64,000 nucleotides of DNA from Wocania_A spongiicola (lineage in GTDB: Bacteria; Bacteroidota; Bacteroidia; Flavobacteriales; Flavobacteriaceae). A program made the position numbers and the translations under genes. The stretch is from assembly GCF_023502325.1 (NCBI RefSeq), contig NZ_JAMFLZ010000002.1, positions 248,001 to 312,000 of the forward strand, written 5' to 3'. Under the pieces are notes generated by a model that saw nothing but the letters and a program-made list of their open reading frames with translations, was not told the DNA's origin and did no database searches. Below are positions 42,594 through 51,403 of the stretch, piece after piece (the first letter of the stretch is position 1; each line of letters starts with the position of its first letter).

Positions 42594-43646
42594 ATGAAAC
42601 AAATTGCTTTTGTATTATTAGTTATAGTGTTTTTTTCTTGCAAGCAGGAGGATAAGTTTGTGTCAAGGGATATATCTTCAATTGAATTTAATCATCTTTT
42701 AGAAGATTCTTTGTTGAATGTGAGGGCTGTTGAAATAGATGAAAAGGGAGTATTAAGTTTTACAGCATCTAATGGAGATATTGGAGGTAACTCGTTTTAT
42801 AGTTCTGGAGAACAAATTGAGGTAAGAAGTAAAGTCAAAAATGACTCTTTAATACCTAATTTTCGTTCTTTAGCTATTCCAAACAATCAAATAGGCTTCG
42901 CTTTGGGAATTGGTTCTCCTGCTCAATTATTTAAGATTGATATTGAATCAATAAAACTAGTCTACCAAGAAAACCACCCAAAAGCATTCTACGATTCCAT
43001 GGATTTTTGGAACGATGAGGAAGGTATTGCTATTGGAGATTCAACCGATGGTTGTTTAAGTGTTATAATTACTCGAGATGGAGGAAATACATGGAACAAA
43101 TTACTATGTGAAGATTTGCCAAAAGGAACAGAGAACGAAGGAGCCTTTGCTGCAAGTGACACTAATATAGCTATTGTAGGTGATAAAACATGGGTAGCTA
43201 CTACAGCAGGAAGAGTATATTATTCTCCAGATAAAGGTAAAACTTGGGATGTATTTGAGACTCCAATAGTTAAAGAAAAAGAAACTGAAGGTATTTATTC
43301 AATTGATTTTTATGATGAGCTTAATGGGTTTGCTATTGGTGGTGATTATACTAAGCCAGATGATAATGCAGCGAATAAAATAAGAACAAGTGATGGCGGG
43401 AAAACTTGGGAGTTGGTGGCTCAAAACAAAAACCCTAATTACAGAAGTTGTGTTCAATATATTCCAAACAGAAAAGGAAAGGAGCTAATCGCAATTGGTT
43501 TTAAGGGTATTGATTATAGCAATGATTCAGGAACTACTTGGAAGCATTTAAGCGATGAAGGCTTTTATACTATTCGCTTTTTAAATGATAGTGTTGCTTA
43601 TGCTGCAGGAGCTGGAAGAATTTCTAAGCTAACGTTTAGAGAATAA
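42594..43646 (+). CDS. BNR-repeat / Ycf48-like beta-propeller lipoprotein
   Basis: A 350-residue lipoprotein (lipobox FFSC) built of beta-propeller blades with sialidase-type Asp-box motifs: TRDGGNTWNK, SPDKGKTWDV, TSDGGKTWEL and SNDSGTTWKH. Proteins with this pattern are named oxidoreductases or Ycf48-like; the propeller is probably a binding scaffold, and no catalytic site can be claimed. The ATG at 42594 gives a clean signal; the frame extends to 42546 across the upstream hairpin. Confidence 0.8.
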   Translation: MKQIAFVLLVIVFFSCKQEDKFVSRDISSIEFNHLLEDSLLNVRAVEIDEKGVLSFTASNGDIGGNSFYSSGEQIEVRSKVKNDSLIPNFRSLAIPNNQIGFALGIGSPAQLFKIDIESIKLVYQENHPKAFYDSMDFWNDEEGIAIGDSTDGCLSVIITRDGGNTWNKLLCEDLPKGTENEGAFAASDTNIAIVGDKTWVATTAGRVYYSPDKGKTWDVFETPIVKEKETEGIYSIDFYDELNGFAIGGDYTKPDDNAANKIRTSDGGKTWELVAQNKNPNYRSCVQYIPNRKGKELIAIGFKGIDYSNDSGTTWKHLSDEGFYTIRFLNDSVAYAAGAGRISKLTFRE

Positions 43647-43686
43647 AAATATTAAAGTATTTAGTCAAACTGAAACAAGTTCAGAA

Positions 43687-44142
43687 CTAATCTCTTTTTT
43701 TGCCTCCTTGGTGCCTTCTTCTAATTTGTTCAAATAATTTCCTGTTAAACTCTTCCTCAGCAATTTTTAGTAATAATATTTTTTTAGGAGAAATTATTGC
43801 TTTTAATTTACTTGCTAATGTAGCACGTTCATTATGGATACTGTTTTCAGCTTCTGTTAATCTATTCAATAATTCTTGTGCTTTTTCATCAGTTAGTGTG
43901 TCGTAACCTCTCTTAATTTCTTGTCGAATTTTTCTAATCTTTTCATGCTTTAAAGTTCCCATTTTTTCATCATAAGCATTGTATATAGGCCAAAACTGTT
44001 GTGCTTCTTTTTCAGTTAAATCCAATTTTTCTGTTATGTGAGCTACTTTAAGTGCTTTAATGCGTTCTTTTCTCTCTTTTCCTTGCGAGAAAGCAGTTAA
44101 GGTTAAACTTGCGAAAAGGAATGTTATTATAATTTTTTTCAT
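43687..44142 (-). CDS. Small exported helical protein of the ECF sigma cluster
   Basis: A 151-residue protein with a signal peptide (about 1-19, AFSQ) and a charged, largely helical mature part. It includes LTEKEAQQFWPIYNAYDEKM, a pattern reminiscent of Spy/CpxP-type periplasmic proteins and of the third gene in many flavobacterial ECF sigma clusters. The C-terminus is very basic (RRRHQGGKKRD). It may sense or buffer envelope stress (inference). It lies 80 bp downstream of the putative anti-sigma gene. Confidence 0.6.
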   Translation of the reverse strand: MKKIIITFLFASLTLTAFSQGKERKERIKALKVAHITEKLDLTEKEAQQFWPIYNAYDEKMGTLKHEKIRKIRQEIKRGYDTLTDEKAQELLNRLTEAENSIHNERATLASKLKAIISPKKILLLKIAEEEFNRKLFEQIRRRHQGGKKRD

Positions 44143-44222
44143 CTATTCTATTTTTTTTGTCTTATAACTTCTCAGAAGACAATGATTTTTGTTAACCGAA
44201 TATATATTGGGGTTTTCATACT

Positions 44223-44732
44223 TTATTCTATTAGTAAGTCTTCAATGTTTGCATTGTCTAACAAATAATCTTCTAACGATTCTTCAGAGATATCTGTATT
44301 TGTAAATACTTCCGAATTTAATTCATCTTCGGTTAATAATGATGCAAACTCGTAACTTGTAAAGTCTTCTTCTACTAAATAATTCTCGATAGATGCTATT
44401 TCTAACGATTCATATGTGACTTTCTCTGGAGTGTTAAAAACAACGTTAAACATTAGTACTAAACTTGCAGCTATTGCTGATACATAAGCAACTTTTTTCA
44501 AAGAAAATAAAGGGATAACTTTAGCTTCATTTTTATTTTCGAGTTTACTTAAAATTTTATCATTAACAGTTTCAAAATAATCGTTTGGAACTTTAAAACC
44601 TGCAGATTTAATAGTATCTAATTCGTTACCATCTCTTAATTTACTAAAAAGCCTATCATCAAAAGATTCAAAGTATTTCTCAGGGGTTTTATGACCTGAA
44701 GTTTTTATGTTATGTAAATTAATTTTTTTCAT
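44223..44732 (-). CDS. Putative membrane anti-sigma factor with duplicated cytoplasmic motif
   Basis: A 169-residue protein with one membrane helix (about 78-98). The N-terminal cytoplasmic part has two copies of a motif of about 20 residues: GHKTPEKYFESFDDRLFSKL (13-32) and GFKVPNDYFETVNDKILSKL (45-64). The consensus is G.K.P..YFE...D...SKL. The C-terminal part is acidic and leucine-rich. Its place 32 bp after an ECF sigma gene suggests sigma binding by the N-terminal part (inference). No ZAS zinc motif (HxxxCxxC) or other named anti-sigma domain is recognised. Confidence 0.6.
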   Translation of the reverse strand: MKKINLHNIKTSGHKTPEKYFESFDDRLFSKLRDGNELDTIKSAGFKVPNDYFETVNDKILSKLENKNEAKVIPLFSLKKVAYVSAIAASLVLMFNVVFNTPEKVTYESLEIASIENYLVEEDFTSYEFASLLTEDELNSEVFTNTDISEESLEDYLLDNANIEDLLIE

Positions 44733-44764
44733 CTGTTTGTTTGACTAAATGATTACTTAAAGGT

Positions 44765-45307
44765 TTAATCTTTAGTTAAATAGTCTTCTATTTTTTTTAC
44801 TGCAATATGATAGGATGCCTTTAAAGCCCCTTCACTGGTTTCTAAAATATCTGACATGTCTTTATACTTTATATTTTCAAAATACTTCATATTAAAAACC
44901 AATTGTTGCTTTTGTGGTAAAGTTGCTATAGCTTGTTGTAGTTTTAACTGAATAGCATCACCCTCAAAATAAACATCAGTAGTTAAATTATTTATTGCAA
45001 TTTGTTGCACCTCTTCATTAGTTACCTGTAATCGCTTTGCGTTTTTATTGATGAAAGTAATAGATTCGTTTGTTGCTATTCTATACATCCAGGAAAACAG
45101 TTTACTATCTCCTTTAAAGGTATTAATATTTTTATAAATTTTTATAAAAGTATTTTGCAGTACATCGTCAGTATCGTCATGAGATTTTACTATGTTTCGA
45201 ATGTGCCAATACAAGCGTTCCCTATAAAGCGTAAGCAAAGTTTTAAATGCCTGTTCTTTATGGGCTTCAGATTTTAATTGTTCTAAAAGCAACACTTCGT
45301 CAATCAA
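44765..45307 (-). CDS. ECF-type RNA polymerase sigma factor
   Basis: A 180-residue sigma-70 family member with only regions 2 and 4. Region 2 has DVLQNTFIKIYKNINTFKGDSKLFSWMYRIATNESI (about 45-80), and region 4 has LPQKQQLVFNMKYFENIKYKDMSDILETSEGALKASYHIAVKKI. This form is common in Bacteroidota, where such factors direct envelope-stress or surface-protein genes. It begins a three-gene cluster with the putative anti-sigma gene (32 bp) and the small exported protein (80 bp). Confidence 0.92.
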   Translation of the reverse strand: MIDEVLLLEQLKSEAHKEQAFKTLLTLYRERLYWHIRNIVKSHDDTDDVLQNTFIKIYKNINTFKGDSKLFSWMYRIATNESITFINKNAKRLQVTNEEVQQIAINNLTTDVYFEGDAIQLKLQQAIATLPQKQQLVFNMKYFENIKYKDMSDILETSEGALKASYHIAVKKIEDYLTKD

Positions 45308-45544
45308 AGAAAAATAGTTTGGTTGTTAGACTACTAAATATACTAAAAGTTTAATGCGAATTTTTTTAAATTTTTATAAAAAATCAATTACCTGATAATC
45401 AATTGATTGAATTATTTTTTATCGATAAAGTGTATGTTAACAACGATTAAATGCATATTTTTCTTGTGTAGTCAGTTTTTTTGCTTTATGTTTGTATCAG
45501 AAACCTACTTATGTTGTTAGTCGTCCCCAAGTCTAGCAATGAAT
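45308..45544. other. AT-rich spacer upstream of the ECF sigma gene
   Basis: A very AT-rich stretch between the ABC exporter terminator and the sigma gene. It must contain the sigma promoter on minus, but I could not find a TAnnTTTG box. A 28-codon frame at 45433 has no support. Nothing else was seen. Confidence 0.5.
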
Positions 45545-45583
45545 AAAAAAAAGGATAGAAGCCCAAATCTCTATCCTTTTTTT
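45545..45583 (-). terminator. Strong intrinsic terminator after the ABC exporter gene
   Basis: Stem AAAAAAAGGATAGA / TCTATCCTTTTTTT with a loop of about 10 bases; U-run on the minus transcript. It lies 20 bp past the ABC exporter stop. Confidence 0.85.
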
Positions 45584-45603
45584 GTGTTTATATGTATAGT
45601 TTT

Positions 45604-47469
45604 CTATTCTAAACTTTGCATTTCTACTAACTTTTTATAGGTGCCATTTTTAGCAATAAGATCTTTGTGCTGTCCTTGCTCAACGATTTCACCTTTCTTT
45701 AAAACCACAATTTCATCAGCATTTTGAATGGTAGAAAGCCTATGTGCAATAGCAATTGATGTTCTGTTTTTCATCATATTTTCTAAAGCAGCTTGTACGA
45801 CTCTCTCACTTTCGGTATCCAATGCAGAAGTTGCTTCATCTAAAATCATTATTGGCGGATTTTTAAGAACAGCACGGGCAATGCTTAAGCGTTGTTTTTG
45901 ACCACCAGATAGATTGACACCAGAGTCACCAATATTAAAATCTATACCTCCTTTTAAATCTTTAACAAATTCCCAAGCATTTGCCACTTTTAAGGCTTCA
46001 ATAACATCATCTTCAGTTGCATTAATATTGTCGTTCCCAAGTTTTAGATTATTTTTTATGCTATCGTTAAATAGAATGGCATCTTGGGTAACTATACCTA
46101 ATTTATTCCTTAGTGACGAAGTGGTTAATTCTCGTATATCTATGCCATCAATTAAGATTTCTCCTTTGTTTACATCATAAAAACGTGTAATCAAATTAGC
46201 AATAGTAGATTTTCCGCTACCAGATTGACCAACAAACGCTATCATCTTTCCTTTAGGAATGGTTAAAGAAAAATCTTTTAGTACATATTCATCTTTATAT
46301 TTGAATGAAACGTTTTTGAATTCTATTTCAGAATCAAAAGATGTTTTTTCAATAGCATCTGCTTTATCCTTTAAAGGATTAGGAGTATCAATGATTTCTT
46401 GAATTCTTTCTGCAGCAGCACCACCTCTTTTAATATTGTAAAGCGCTCTTGAAATGGCTTTTGCAGGTGTTAGTATATTATATGATAAACCCATGTATAC
46501 TAAAAACGTACTACCTTCTAAAGTTGTATCGCCTCCAAGGACCAGGTTTCCTCCATACCATAGAATAACAGCAATCATACAAATACCTAAAAATTCACTA
46601 CTTGGTGATGCTAAATTTTGACGGTTAAGTAATTTATTTGAAAAATGATAAAAGCGAGTTGTTGATTCTTGAAACCTTTCATTAAACTTATCTTCAGCAT
46701 TAAAACCTTTAATGATACGCAATCCTGTAAGTGTTTCTTCTAATGTTGATAAAAACACGCCTTGTTCTTTTTGTACACGATCTGATTTTCGTTTTAAGCT
46801 TTTTCCAATTTTTGATATAATAAAACCCATTATTGGAATAAAAACGAAAATAAACAAGGTTAACTGAGGGCTTATGTAGAGCATTATTGTAATAGTAAAA
46901 ATAATAGTTAAAGGTTCTCTAACTATAAGCTCTAAAACAGATAAGAATGAGTACTGTAAATCTAAAACATCACTGGTTACTCTTGATAAAATATCACCTT
47001 TTCGTTGCTCTGAAAGATATGATAATGGTAATTCTATAGTCTTTTTATAAACCTTATTTCTAATATCTCTAATAACTCCGTTTCTAAGAAAAACCAAAAA
47101 ATAATTGGCTAAGTATCCGAAAATATTTTTTAATAAAAACATTACCACAATTAATCCAACAACAAAAATTAGTGCTTTTGAGTCATCTCCGCCAGTAAAT
47201 TGGTGCATATTATATGCTAGCAAGTCTTTGGTATAGTTGTCAATTTCCATAAGACCTGTATAAACAGGTTCAACAGGAACAACCTGAGCAATTGCTTCTC
47301 CACTGCATGGATCGACACTATCTTTCTTAAAAATAACATCTAGCATTGGTTTTAGCGCCACGAATGATAGCGTGCCAAATAAAGCAAAAAACACATTAGA
47401 AATAATGTGTCCTATTGCATAACTTTTATAAGGTTTAGCGTATTTTAAAATATTAATAAAATGATTCAT
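45604..47469 (-). CDS. MsbA-like ABC exporter (membrane and ATPase domains fused)
   Basis: A 621-residue half-transporter. The membrane domain (about 15-335, six helices) has an extra loop of about 60 residues between helices 1 and 2. The ATPase domain carries Walker A GQSGSGKST (about 395), the Q-loop VTQD, the signature LSGGQKQRLSIARA, Walker B IMILDEATSALD and the switch His in IAHRLST. It resembles MsbA and related lipid or multidrug exporters; the substrate is not known. Its start codon overlaps the stop of the mutase gene by one base (TAATG), so the two are translationally coupled. Confidence 0.88.
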   Translation of the reverse strand: MNHFINILKYAKPYKSYAIGHIISNVFFALFGTLSFVALKPMLDVIFKKDSVDPCSGEAIAQVVPVEPVYTGLMEIDNYTKDLLAYNMHQFTGGDDSKALIFVVGLIVVMFLLKNIFGYLANYFLVFLRNGVIRDIRNKVYKKTIELPLSYLSEQRKGDILSRVTSDVLDLQYSFLSVLELIVREPLTIIFTITIMLYISPQLTLFIFVFIPIMGFIISKIGKSLKRKSDRVQKEQGVFLSTLEETLTGLRIIKGFNAEDKFNERFQESTTRFYHFSNKLLNRQNLASPSSEFLGICMIAVILWYGGNLVLGGDTTLEGSTFLVYMGLSYNILTPAKAISRALYNIKRGGAAAERIQEIIDTPNPLKDKADAIEKTSFDSEIEFKNVSFKYKDEYVLKDFSLTIPKGKMIAFVGQSGSGKSTIANLITRFYDVNKGEILIDGIDIRELTTSSLRNKLGIVTQDAILFNDSIKNNLKLGNDNINATEDDVIEALKVANAWEFVKDLKGGIDFNIGDSGVNLSGGQKQRLSIARAVLKNPPIMILDEATSALDTESERVVQAALENMMKNRTSIAIAHRLSTIQNADEIVVLKKGEIVEQGQHKDLIAKNGTYKKLVEMQSLE

Positions 47470-49199
47470 TAGCTAAGTTGCATATCTTTAACAATTGCTG
47501 CTATTTTTGCATCAAGTTGATTTTCAACGGTTTTAAATTCTGATGCCGAATTTAAAGTTGTGTTCACGCTTATATAGAATTTTATTTTTGGCTCTGTTCC
47601 ACTTGGTCTCAAAGCAACTTTACTACCGTCTTCAGTATAATAAATTAATACATTTGATTTTGGAATATCTATTACAGATTCTTCGCCAGTTAACATATTT
47701 TTTGAAACTGATAATTGATAGTCTTCAATTTTAACCACTTTAGAACCATTTACTAAAGTTAATGGGTTTTTACGAGCATCAATCATCATTTGTTTTATTT
47801 CTTGAGCACCTTCTATACCTTTTTTGGTTAGTGAAATTAAGTGTTCTTTATAAAAACCATGTTCAACATATAAGTCAATTAATTCTTTATAAAGCGAACC
47901 GCCATTTGCTTTTGCTTGAGCTGCGATTTCGCAAGCTAAAAGGGTAGAGGTTACAGCATCTTTATCGCGTACAAAATCACCAACCATATACCCGAAACTT
48001 TCTTCACCACCTCCAATAAAATTAAGGTCTTTATAATCATGAATTAATTTCGCAATCCATTTAAAGCCTGTAAGAACAATTTTACTTTCAACATTATAAG
48101 AATTAGCAAGATTATTTAACATTGGTGTTGAAACTATTGTAGACGCTATAAATTCTTTACCAGTAATTTTACCTTCTTTTTTCCATTGTTTAAGAAGGAA
48201 TTCTGTCATCATTAACATGGTTTGATTACCGTTAAGTAGTTGTAGTTCGTTTTCTGAATTACGAACAGCAATACCTAATCTATCACAATCAGGGTCGGTA
48301 CCAATAACTATATCTGCATTTACTTTATTTGCTAACTCTAAAGCCATTTTTAAAGCAGCAGGTTCTTCAGGGTTTGGAGAAACTACTGTTGGAAAATCAC
48401 CATCTGGTATTTCTTGCTCTTTTACAATATGTACATTTTTGTACCCAGCGCGTTTTAAGGTTTCTGGAACTGCAGTAATTGATGTTCCATGAAGTGATGT
48501 GAAAACAATAGTCAAATCGTCTTTTGCTACTTCAGAAGTATTAAAACTCCCGTTGTTTACAGAGGCATTAATGAAAACATCATCAACATCTTTTCCTATA
48601 TAATGAATTAAATCATCATTGGCTTCAAATTTTATATCGGCATAATCTAAATTATCTATCACATTAATAATTGCATTATCATGTGGAGGCACTAACTGCC
48701 CACCATCTTGCCAATACACTTTGTAACCATTGTATTCTGGTGGATTGTGCGATGCAGTTAAAACAATACCACAGTGACAGTTTAAATGTTTTAGTGCAAA
48801 TGATAATTCTGGTGTTGCTCTTAAATCTTCAAATAAATAGACTTCTATTCCGTTTGCAGAAAATACATCGGCAACTACTTTTGCTAGTGATTTACTATTA
48901 TGTCTGCAATCGTAAGCAATTACTGTTTTTGGTGTTTCATTAGGAAAAGATTTGTGTAAATAATCGCTTAACCCCTGAGTGTTTTTTCCTAAAGTGTATT
49001 TGTTGATTCTGTTGGTCCCAACTCCCATTATGCCTCGCATTCCACCTGTTCCAAATTCCAAGTCTTTATAAAAACTTTCTTGAATGTCTTCTGGGTTGTT
49101 AGCAATGCTATCTTTTATGATTTGCTGAGTTTCTGCATCAAAAGCAGGAGTTAACCATGTATTAATTCTATCTAAAATTTCAGGTTTAATATAAATCAT
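47469..49199 (-). CDS. Phospho-sugar mutase (phosphoglucomutase / phosphomannomutase family)
   Basis: A 576-residue alpha-D-phosphohexomutase. The active-site Ser loop is LTASHNPPEYNGYKVYW (about 143), the metal-binding loop is GTDPDCDRLG (about 299), the sugar-binding loop is GGGEESFGYM (about 397), and the phosphate-binding loop is RPSGTEPKIKFY (about 538). It probably interconverts glucose-1- and glucose-6-phosphate, or mannose phosphates. It precedes and overlaps the ABC exporter gene, consistent with supply of sugar nucleotides for an exported glycan or lipid (inference). Confidence 0.9.
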   Translation of the reverse strand: MIYIKPEILDRINTWLTPAFDAETQQIIKDSIANNPEDIQESFYKDLEFGTGGMRGIMGVGTNRINKYTLGKNTQGLSDYLHKSFPNETPKTVIAYDCRHNSKSLAKVVADVFSANGIEVYLFEDLRATPELSFALKHLNCHCGIVLTASHNPPEYNGYKVYWQDGGQLVPPHDNAIINVIDNLDYADIKFEANDDLIHYIGKDVDDVFINASVNNGSFNTSEVAKDDLTIVFTSLHGTSITAVPETLKRAGYKNVHIVKEQEIPDGDFPTVVSPNPEEPAALKMALELANKVNADIVIGTDPDCDRLGIAVRNSENELQLLNGNQTMLMMTEFLLKQWKKEGKITGKEFIASTIVSTPMLNNLANSYNVESKIVLTGFKWIAKLIHDYKDLNFIGGGEESFGYMVGDFVRDKDAVTSTLLACEIAAQAKANGGSLYKELIDLYVEHGFYKEHLISLTKKGIEGAQEIKQMMIDARKNPLTLVNGSKVVKIEDYQLSVSKNMLTGEESVIDIPKSNVLIYYTEDGSKVALRPSGTEPKIKFYISVNTTLNSASEFKTVENQLDAKIAAIVKDMQLS

Positions 49200-49310
49200 G
49201 CGAGTGTTAATTAGTTACATGGTACAAAAATAAACATTTCAGTAGTTTGTTTGTTGTTTTTATAATTAGAAATACATTTTTATAACTAAAACGTTTTAGG
49301 GATTAGAAGG

Positions 49311-50261
49311 TTATTGAAAATTTAATTCGTCTTTAACTAAATAACGCTTTTTGTTTTGTTTAGTACGAAGAATAATTTCGCCTAAAAAGCCAGCAACAAA
49401 AAATTGAGTACCTATTATCATTGTTGACAAAGCAATATAAAACTGAGGACGTTGCGTAATAAGCCTACCAGTTGGGTTTAAAAATAATTTATCGATTCCT
49501 AAATATATAGCAAAACTAAATCCAATAGCAAACATAATAAACCCTAATGCACCAAATAAATGCATAGGGCGTTTACCAAAACGAGATAAAAACCAAATGG
49601 TGATTAAATCTAAAAACCCATGCACAAAACGATTCATACCAAACTTAGTTTCGCCATATTTTCTAGCTTGGTGTTGCACTACTTTTTCTCCAATTTTTGT
49701 AAACCCTGCATTTTTAGAAAGTACAGGAATATAACGATGCATTTCACCATTAACATCAATGTTTTTTACAACATCTAATTTATAAGCTTTAAGTCCGCAG
49801 TTAAAATCATGAAGCTTTACTCCTGATGTTTTTCGTGCAGCCCAATTAAATAATTTTGATGGTAAATTTTTGGCTAAAACAGAGTCGTAGCGTTTCTTTT
49901 TCCAACCAGAAACTAAATCATATCCATCGTTTATAATCATGCTGTATAACTCTGGGATTTCGTCTGGGTTGTCTTGTAAATCGGCATCCATAGTAATTAC
50001 AACATCGCCTTGTGCTTTTTCAAAACCAGTATGTAATGCTTGCGATTTGCCAAAGTTTTTTAAGAAACGGATTCCTTTTACTTGTTTGTTGAGGTCAGAC
50101 AAGCTACTAATAATTTTCCAAGATTTATCAGTACTACCATCGTCAATAAAAATAACTTCATAAGAAAAATGATTGGATTGCATAACTTTTGCAATCCAAT
50201 CATTTAATTCTGTTAAAGACTCTTGTTCGTTAAGTAGTGGTATGACTACAGATATATTCAT
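49311..50261 (-). CDS. Membrane-anchored family 2 glycosyltransferase (DPM1/GtrB-like)
   Basis: A 316-residue GT-A-fold glycosyltransferase. It has FIDDGSTDKSW (about 39-49) and the metal-binding DADLQDNPDEIPELY (about 93-107), and the conserved KGIRFLKNFGKSQAL and GLKAYKLDVVKN segments. Two C-terminal membrane helices (about 230-255 and 270-290) anchor it. Such enzymes transfer a sugar to undecaprenyl or dolichyl phosphate for cell-surface glycans. The DUF4199 gene lies 54 bp upstream on the same strand. Confidence 0.9.
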   Translation of the reverse strand: MNISVVIPLLNEQESLTELNDWIAKVMQSNHFSYEVIFIDDGSTDKSWKIISSLSDLNKQVKGIRFLKNFGKSQALHTGFEKAQGDVVITMDADLQDNPDEIPELYSMIINDGYDLVSGWKKKRYDSVLAKNLPSKLFNWAARKTSGVKLHDFNCGLKAYKLDVVKNIDVNGEMHRYIPVLSKNAGFTKIGEKVVQHQARKYGETKFGMNRFVHGFLDLITIWFLSRFGKRPMHLFGALGFIMFAIGFSFAIYLGIDKLFLNPTGRLITQRPQFYIALSTMIIGTQFFVAGFLGEIILRTKQNKKRYLVKDELNFQ

Positions 50262-50315
50262 TTATATGTTTCAAAATTTAATACATCAAAAATACTGAAA
50301 TTATTTAAGTGAATA

Positions 50316-50831
50316 CTATGCTTCTTTTTTCATTACTAATCCACCGATTAAAGAATAAATTAATCCAAAAATAGCACTTAAAGCTATCCATATGGTGCTT
50401 CCTAATATTGGGTTAGCAAACTTTTTACCTATTTCAAGACTCTTATCTACCATTTCTTCAGTCATGTTAGGGTTTTCTAATAATTTCTCTCTTGAAACAT
50501 CCATCATTTTATCAATAAACTCAGGATCTATAAAATAGTTAAAAATAATATTGTAAACAGCAAATATTAAAGCACTAATTATAGCAGTCATTAACCCAAC
50601 TTTTATTGCTTCGCTAAGACTTAATAGATTACCATTATTTTTTTTAAATTGGCTAATAGCATATATTACAATCAATGGAAAAAGAATATAATATATATAC
50701 ATTGGCCATTGCACGCCTTTAAGCTGCATTCCAGTAAAGTATAAAATAGCACTTATAATTATTAAGATTACACCTAATACTAAACCGTAATTAGTCGCAA
50801 ATTTACCAGGAGATAGTTTATTGGTTTCCAT
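50316..50831 (-). CDS. DUF4199 membrane protein
   Basis: A 171-residue protein with four predicted membrane helices (about 13-32, 42-60, 77-100 and 143-163). The long cytosolic or periplasmic loop between helices 3 and 4 contains FIDPEFIDKMMDVSREKLLENPNMTEEMVDKSLE, a pattern of the Bacteroidota DUF4199 family. Function unknown. It is upstream of the glycosyltransferase and probably on its transcript, an arrangement often seen in flavobacteria. Confidence 0.8.
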   Translation of the reverse strand: METNKLSPGKFATNYGLVLGVILIIISAILYFTGMQLKGVQWPMYIYYILFPLIVIYAISQFKKNNGNLLSLSEAIKVGLMTAIISALIFAVYNIIFNYFIDPEFIDKMMDVSREKLLENPNMTEEMVDKSLEIGKKFANPILGSTIWIALSAIFGLIYSLIGGLVMKKEA

Positions 50832-50944
50832 AATATATTGTTTAATTTGTTAGTTGATTGGTTAGTATTCAAAGATAATAAAACGTTACATTTTTAGTTG
50901 AAATAAAAAATATTAAAAAGTATTGTACATTTATAAAAAATACG

Positions 50945-50952
50945 TAAATTTG
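50945..50952 (+). promoter_or_regulatory. Promoter of rpmE2
   Basis: TAAATTTG fully matches the -7 consensus. An ATTG (50922-50925) lies 19 bp upstream, the usual spacing for the -33 element. The predicted start near 50956 gives a leader of about 33 nt to the L31 ATG. Confidence 0.65.
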
Positions 50953-50988
50953 CAGCTCGAAAATAAAAAAGAATAAAAGCGTTTAGCG

Positions 50989-51240
50989 ATGAGAAAAGGT
51001 ATACATCCAGAAAATTATAGATTAGTAGCATTTAAAGATATGTCTAACGATGATGTGTTTTTAACAAAATCTACTGCAGTTACTAATGAGACTTTAGAAG
51101 TTGATGGTGTTGAATATCCGCTTGTAAAAATGGAGATTTCAAGAACATCTCATCCATATTACACAGGTAAATCTAAGTTAGTAGATACAGCTGGTCGTAT
51201 TGATAAGTTTAAAACTAAATACGCTAAGTTTAAAAAATAA
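50989..51240 (+). CDS. rpmE2: Ribosomal protein bL31, type B
   Basis: An 83-residue large-subunit protein. It starts MRKGIHPENYRLVAFKDMSND and has the type B insertion, with HPYYTGKSKLVDTAGRIDKFKTKY near the C-terminus. No CxxC zinc-binding cysteines are present, which marks the zinc-independent paralogue. In bacteria with both types, this one is used under zinc limitation; many flavobacteria have only type B. A strong promoter precedes it and a terminator follows. Confidence 0.96.
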   Translation: MRKGIHPENYRLVAFKDMSNDDVFLTKSTAVTNETLEVDGVEYPLVKMEISRTSHPYYTGKSKLVDTAGRIDKFKTKYAKFKK

Positions 51241-51261
51241 GTTTAGCATACTAAATATTGT

Positions 51262-51295
51262 AAAGCCTTTCAGAATTACTGAAAGGCTTTTTTTG
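51262..51295 (+). terminator. Intrinsic terminator of rpmE2
   Basis: Perfect 12-bp stem AAAGCCTTTCAG / CTGAAAGGCTTT with a 5-base loop and a T-run, starting 22 bp after the L31 stop. Confidence 0.9.
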
Positions 51296-51380
51296 TGATC
51301 TATTTTTTGGTGTTCTCGAACACAACGACAACCTACTATTTTACTAGGTAAAACGTACTAAAAGTACATGTGCTAATGTT

Positions 51381-51388
51381 TATATTTG
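51381..51388 (+). promoter_or_regulatory. Putative -7 box of the GlmU-like gene
   Basis: TATATTTG fully matches TAnnTTTG. The predicted start near 51392 leaves 12-18 nt of leader, which makes the second ATG (51410) a plausible start. No good -33 was seen. Confidence 0.5.
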
Positions 51389-51403
51389 GCGTTTATAATT
51401 TAA

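Noticed and set aside
45433..45519. 28-codon frame upstream of the ECF sigma gene
   Set aside because: No promoter, ribosome site, or family pattern; hydrophobic residues reflect T-rich DNA.
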